A DNA stretch of 64,000 nt from the NCBI GenBank assembly GCA_963724435.1, contig CAVRUN010000001.1, positions 248,001 through 312,000 on the forward strand, given 5' to 3'. Below the pieces are notes generated by a model. That model had not been told where the DNA came from. It saw only the letters and a program-made list of their open reading frames with translations, and ran no database searches. The DNA comes from AP-15 sp963724435 (GTDB taxonomy: Bacteria; Pseudomonadota; Alphaproteobacteria; ATCC43930; CGMCC-115725). Shown here one piece after another: positions 60,464-64,000 of this stretch. Numbering within the stretch: the stretch's first letter is position 1; every line of letters begins with the position of its first letter. The position numbers were made by a program, and so were the translations under genes.

Positions 60464-62226
60464 GCCTCGCTCTCAATCTCGTGCCATTAGCGGTCGCCTT
60501 GCCGCTCGCGCTCGCGGCGGCGATGCTCGCGGTCGCCCATTTGCTGCCGGCCCGTGTTCCCGACGTGCTGGCGACACTTACTGCCCTCGCCGTGGCAGGC
60601 ATCTGCGCTTTCTTGGCGGTCGAGAGCGAGCGCCATGGCGTGCTGACTTATTGGTTCGGCGGCTGGACCCCACGGCCCGGCGTGGTTCTCGGGGTTGGCT
60701 TTGGCGTCGATCCGGCAAGCGCCTCGATTGCCAGCTTTATTGGTCTGTTGTTCGCCGCCGCTTTAGTCTTTGCCTGGGGCTATTTCGATGAGGTGCATGC
60801 GCATTTTCACGTACTGATGCTGCTGTTCCTGGCTGCCATGGTCGGGTTCTGCCTGACGCGGGACCTGTTCAATCTATTCGTCTGGTTCGAGGTTATGAGC
60901 GTGGCGGCATTCGCGTTGACAGCTTACCGGCTGGAGATGCCGTCCCTAACCGGCGCGCTGAACTTTACGGTCACGAACAGTATTGCGAGCTTTATGATGC
61001 TAGGTGGCGTCGGGCTGATTTATGCCCGGGCGGGCGTGCTCGATTTCGAAGCACTCGGGCATGCAGTCGGCCGCGCCGCCACCGACCCGGTCTTGATCGG
61101 CGCATTCTGCCTTTTGTCCGCGGCGCTAATGATCAAGGCGGCGATCCTGCCGTTCCATTTCTGGTTGTCGGACGCGCACGCGGTGGCGCCAAGCCCGGTT
61201 TCGGTGATCTTCTCCGGGGCGATGGTGAGCCTCGGCCTGTTTGGTTTGGCCAAGCTGACGCTGCAGGTATTTGCCGATTCGGGACAGGCTCGTTTCCTGG
61301 TGCAGGATCTGTTCTTTGGGCTCGGCGCCGCCACCGCAATCGTCGGGGCGCTGATGACCCGATCGCAGCGGCATCTGAAGCGTATGCTGGCATTCTCCAC
61401 GATAAGCCATCTCGGGATTATGCTGACCGGGCTCGCCGCACTTTCCGCGACCGGGCTCGCTGGCCTCTTGGTCTACTTCGTAGGCCATGGATTGGTGAAG
61501 GGCGCGCTGTTTATGCTGGTCGGGATCCTAATGGCCCAGCGCGCCAAGGTGGATGAACTCAATCTATTCGGCATGGGCCGCGGTCTCGCACCGGCGGGCA
61601 TCGCAATGGTCGTTGCGGCCTTGCTGCTTGCCGGCGCGCCGTGGGGGCTGCTCGACGCCGGCACGCGGTTCGTGCACGAGGCCGGCAGATCGGCGTATGG
61701 CGGCTGGTTCGCGGCGGTATTGCTGATCGGCAGCGCACTGACCGGCGCGACTGTGCTGCGTGCTACTGGCCGGATCTTTCTCGGTTTGGGATCGGCCCCC
61801 AACCCGGAAGAAAGCGCATCGCCGAGCGATGACGAGCAGGAACAGAGCTCCCGCCCGCTCTGGCTGATGATGGCGCCAATTATCTTGCTGCTCGCCCTCT
61901 GCCTGCTGCCGGGAAGTCTCGCCGAGGCGATTGCTCCCCAATTTGTCGGTATGTTCGCCCCCGTATTATCCGAACATGGGCAGGGAGCGGCGGTTGGCTC
62001 ATCTTCGACGACATTGGCCTGGGCCTCGACCGCGCTTGCCGTCGGCATAGCAAGTTTTGACTTGGCGCGCGATCGCCTTTCGCGGGCGCTCACTGGGGCA
62101 GTCGATGCCGTCGCCGACCTTCCGTACCGAGTGCTCGACCCGCTCCACAGCGGTCTCGTCGGCGATTACGTGGTGTGGATCGCGCTCGGTTTGGCGTGCT
62201 TTACTGTGACTCTGGCGGTTTCTTAA
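60460..62226 (+). CDS. mrpD: Cation antiporter subunit MrpD (NuoM/NuoL-like)
   Basis: 588 residues, 14 or more membrane segments. Family residues include the lysine in AALMIKAAILPFHFWLSDAHAVAPSP, the glutamate in NLFVWFEVMS and HLKRMLAFSTISHLGIMLTG; these are the proton-path Lys/Glu of ND-like subunits. GTG start in the GTGA overlap. It is the only ND4/ND5-like protein of the operon; there is no MrpA. Confidence 0.88.
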   Translation: MSLALNLVPLAVALPLALAAAMLAVAHLLPARVPDVLATLTALAVAGICAFLAVESERHGVLTYWFGGWTPRPGVVLGVGFGVDPASASIASFIGLLFAAALVFAWGYFDEVHAHFHVLMLLFLAAMVGFCLTRDLFNLFVWFEVMSVAAFALTAYRLEMPSLTGALNFTVTNSIASFMMLGGVGLIYARAGVLDFEALGHAVGRAATDPVLIGAFCLLSAALMIKAAILPFHFWLSDAHAVAPSPVSVIFSGAMVSLGLFGLAKLTLQVFADSGQARFLVQDLFFGLGAATAIVGALMTRSQRHLKRMLAFSTISHLGIMLTGLAALSATGLAGLLVYFVGHGLVKGALFMLVGILMAQRAKVDELNLFGMGRGLAPAGIAMVVAALLLAGAPWGLLDAGTRFVHEAGRSAYGGWFAAVLLIGSALTGATVLRATGRIFLGLGSAPNPEESASPSDDEQEQSSRPLWLMMAPIILLLALCLLPGSLAEAIAPQFVGMFAPVLSEHGQGAAVGSSSTTLAWASTALAVGIASFDLARDRLSRALTGAVDAVADLPYRVLDPLHSGLVGDYVVWIALGLACFTVTLAVS

Positions 62227-62428
62227 AAGCTCGGGCCTTCCCGGCCCATCGCTTAGATGCCGATCGCTTAGATATCGTACGCAACCCGCTCTTCCCCGGA
62301 ACCGGCATAATCTGAATACGGTTAGCCGATTACCTGGAACGAGCGAGATCATGTGCAGCAGTAAAAAAACGGTCGGAGAGGCTACGGGTAGCGACCTGCG
62401 CAACGCCGGCCGGCGCGACAGGCGTTAG

Positions 62429-63565
62429 ATGTCAGCGGCTCAGCTGGAGAGTTTACCCGCACGGGCACTGCTCGACGATCCGGTCGCCGCGGCCAAAGCA
62501 GCACGCCTGCGGCATGTTAGCGACGACCGCCCCGGCATCACCCGGCACCAAGCCCGCCATGGCTTCGACTACCGGGATATCCATGGCGAGTTGATCAGCG
62601 ACGTCGACACGCTGAGCCGCATCAAGTCTCTGGCAATCCCTCCGGCGTGGACGGATGTGTGGATCTGCCCGTGGCCGAACGGGCATATCCAGGCAACCGG
62701 ACGCGATGCCCGCGGCCGCAAGCAGTACCGCTATCACCCGCGCTGGCGCGAGACTCGCGACGAGACGAAATACCACCGCATGCTGATCTTCAGTCGTGCC
62801 TTGCCGCGGATTCGCGCGCGCGTCGAGGCCGATCTGCAACGTCGCGGGCTGCCGCGCGAGCGCGTCCTGGCGGCAATCGTGCGCCTGATGGAGCTGACGC
62901 TGTTCCGCGTCGGCAACGAAGAATATTCGCGCACCAATCACAGCTTTGGACTGACGACATTGCGCAACCGGCACGCCGTGATTGCCGGCGATCACATACG
63001 CCTCAGTTTTCGCGGCAAGAGCGGGGTGCGGCATGAGGGGCGGATCACCGACCGCCGTCTCGCCCGCATCATCAAAAACTGCCGCGAGCTTCCGGGCTAC
63101 GAACTGTTCCAATACCTCGATGATGACGGCAATCCGCACACGGTCGATTCCGACGACGTCAACAACTACCTGCGCGAGATCAGCGGCGAGGACATTACCG
63201 CCAAGGATTTCCGTACCTGGGCGGGAACCCATCTCGCCGCCATGGCCTTGCAGGAATTGCATGCACTCGGCGACGGCACTGCCGGCAAGTCGACGATCGT
63301 CCGCGCGGTAGAGCGCGTCGCCAAGCATCTCGGCAATACCGCGGCGGTCTGCCGTAAATGCTATATTCACCCGGCGATTTTCGAAGGCTATCTCGACGGA
63401 ACATTGCTGCACACATTGGAGGTCCGCACCCGGGCTCTGTTAAAGAAAAACGTTGAGGGGATGAGCCCTGAGGAGGCGGCAGTGGTCGCCTTCCTACGCG
63501 TTCGAATTGCGAATCTCGCCAGCCAAGCCGAGGAGCCCAAGCGCCGCCGACGTGCGGCGGGCTAG
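62429..63565 (+). CDS. DNA topoisomerase IB (poxvirus/bacterial type)
   Basis: 378 residues. N-terminal domain (GFDYRDIHGELISD to ~105), then the tyrosine-recombinase-like core: R in RVGNEEYSRTNHSFGLTTLRN, K in SFRGKSGVRHE, R/H region (DFRTWAGTHLAA), catalytic Tyr in CRKCYIHPAIFEG. Relaxes supercoils by a 3'-phosphotyrosine nick. Common in soil alphaproteobacteria. Own promoter likely in the ~200 bp after mrpD. Confidence 0.9.
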   Translation: MSAAQLESLPARALLDDPVAAAKAARLRHVSDDRPGITRHQARHGFDYRDIHGELISDVDTLSRIKSLAIPPAWTDVWICPWPNGHIQATGRDARGRKQYRYHPRWRETRDETKYHRMLIFSRALPRIRARVEADLQRRGLPRERVLAAIVRLMELTLFRVGNEEYSRTNHSFGLTTLRNRHAVIAGDHIRLSFRGKSGVRHEGRITDRRLARIIKNCRELPGYELFQYLDDDGNPHTVDSDDVNNYLREISGEDITAKDFRTWAGTHLAAMALQELHALGDGTAGKSTIVRAVERVAKHLGNTAAVCRKCYIHPAIFEGYLDGTLLHTLEVRTRALLKKNVEGMSPEEAAVVAFLRVRIANLASQAEEPKRRRRAAG

Positions 63566-63606
63566 GCCGGGTATTGGCTTACCACTTCGATCCGCTCGCT
63601 TGAGCA

Positions 63607-64000
63607 ATGCGCGACCCATGGCAGGAGGCGATGCTCGACGGCGACTTCGAGCGGGCCTGGACGATCAGCGACGCTGTGATGCGGCAGCGGGCACGGCAAT
63701 CCTGCGCTGAGTTGCCCTATCACCTCCGCTGGGTGTGGGACGGCGCGGCGTTCTGCGGCCGCAATGTACGGGTGCGGTGCTATCACGGCCTCGGCGACAC
63801 GCTGCAGTTCATCCGTTTTGTGCCAAAGCTCGCGGCCATGGCCGCGAGTGTCGTGGTCGAAGCGCAGCCGGCGTTGCTGCCGTTGTTGTCGTCGGTCCGC
63901 GGTATTTCGGCGCTCCATCGGCTCGGCGCGGCTATCCCGACATCCGAAGTGGCAATCGAATCGATGGAATTGCCCCGCGCATTGCGGATCCGCCTTGACG
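63607..64000 (+). CDS. Glycosyltransferase-family-9-like protein, 5' part
   Basis: The frame from ATG 63607 is open to the right edge (131 codons, no stop). It reads MRDPWQEAMLDGDFERAW, then VRVRCYHGLGDTLQFIRFVPKLAAMAASVVVEAQPALLPLL. The GLGDTLQFIRFVP stretch is the hallmark of the GT9-like domain that often follows TPR repeats in alphaproteobacterial proteins; no TPR region is seen ahead of it here. Likely acts on cell-surface sugars. Confidence 0.7.
   Translation, partial: MRDPWQEAMLDGDFERAWTISDAVMRQRARQSCAELPYHLRWVWDGAAFCGRNVRVRCYHGLGDTLQFIRFVPKLAAMAASVVVEAQPALLPLLSSVRGISALHRLGAAIPTSEVAIESMELPRALRIRLD

Noticed and set aside
1..64000. CRISPR array
   Set aside because: No regularly spaced direct repeats; the only tandem repeat is the 26-bp pair at 50681-50732.

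Overview
This is a GC-rich chromosomal window from an alphaproteobacterium. The evidence is a thrS-infC-rpmI-rplT-pheS-pheT block, mutM next to ubiE-ubiB and an enoyl-CoA hydratase, a eukaryotic-type ornithine decarboxylase, LigD with its domains in PE-LIG-POL order, a Tat-exported DyP peroxidase, and lineage-typical short palindromic repeats. The order is not resolved; Rhodospirillales or Hyphomicrobiales-like lineages would fit. There is no rRNA, tRNA, CRISPR array or prophage.

Layout. 1-3 kb: tail of an NDH-2-like flavoprotein, an agmatinase-family ureohydrolase, and an ornithine decarboxylase behind a long structured leader (candidate speF-type RNA). 3-14 kb: an orphan solute-binding protein, a frameshifted alpha/beta hydrolase, an SDR, a GFA protein, an S-adenosyl-methionine hydrolase-like protein, a MaoC/CitE-type CoA pair, a CadC-like wHTH-TPR regulator, an M20 amidohydrolase and a lipoprotein. 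14-16 kb: a NIPSNAP gene followed by an IS481 element with clear ends and a 6-bp target duplication. 16-28 kb: an F420/FMN luciferase-like monooxygenase, a methyltransferase plus DUF3445 heme demethylase pair, translationally coupled ligD and a second ATP-ligase, an HSL-type esterase whose catalytic serine codon reads leucine, an aldo/keto reductase and a second luciferase-like protein. 28-30.5 kb: an XRE regulator with a histidine-rich tail coupled to a NicO-like membrane protein with a histidine-rich loop, then an IS630 element inserted exactly in the transporter stop codon. 30.5-43 kb: an enolase-superfamily gene with a decayed paralogue beside it, ubiB, ubiE, mutM, enoyl-CoA hydratase, a DUF2721 protein, a branched-chain-type solute-binding protein, a sugar-nucleotide epimerase, a GMC oxidoreductase and an orphan E1-beta subunit. 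43-50.5 kb: the translation block on the minus strand, with a terminator-like hairpin ahead of pheS and two mutually exclusive hairpins ahead of thrS. 50.9-55.1 kb: an OprB-type porin, a secreted beta-propeller and an EfeB-like DyP peroxidase behind two copies of one 17-19 bp palindromic operator. 55-57 kb: gene remnants and a TTCCCG repeat cluster. 58-62 kb: a seven-gene Mrp/Mbh-type cation antiporter operon lacking an MrpA ND5-like subunit. 62-64 kb: topoisomerase IB and the start of a glycosyltransferase-like gene.

The strongest candidates for undescribed biology are the His-tailed XRE/NicO cassette with its own operator-promoter, and the operator-paired porin-propeller-peroxidase locus, which looks like a metal-responsive (probably iron) system. 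The thrS leader switch, the catalytically altered esterase and the mechanism by which the IS481 transposase lost its stop codon also deserve a second look.
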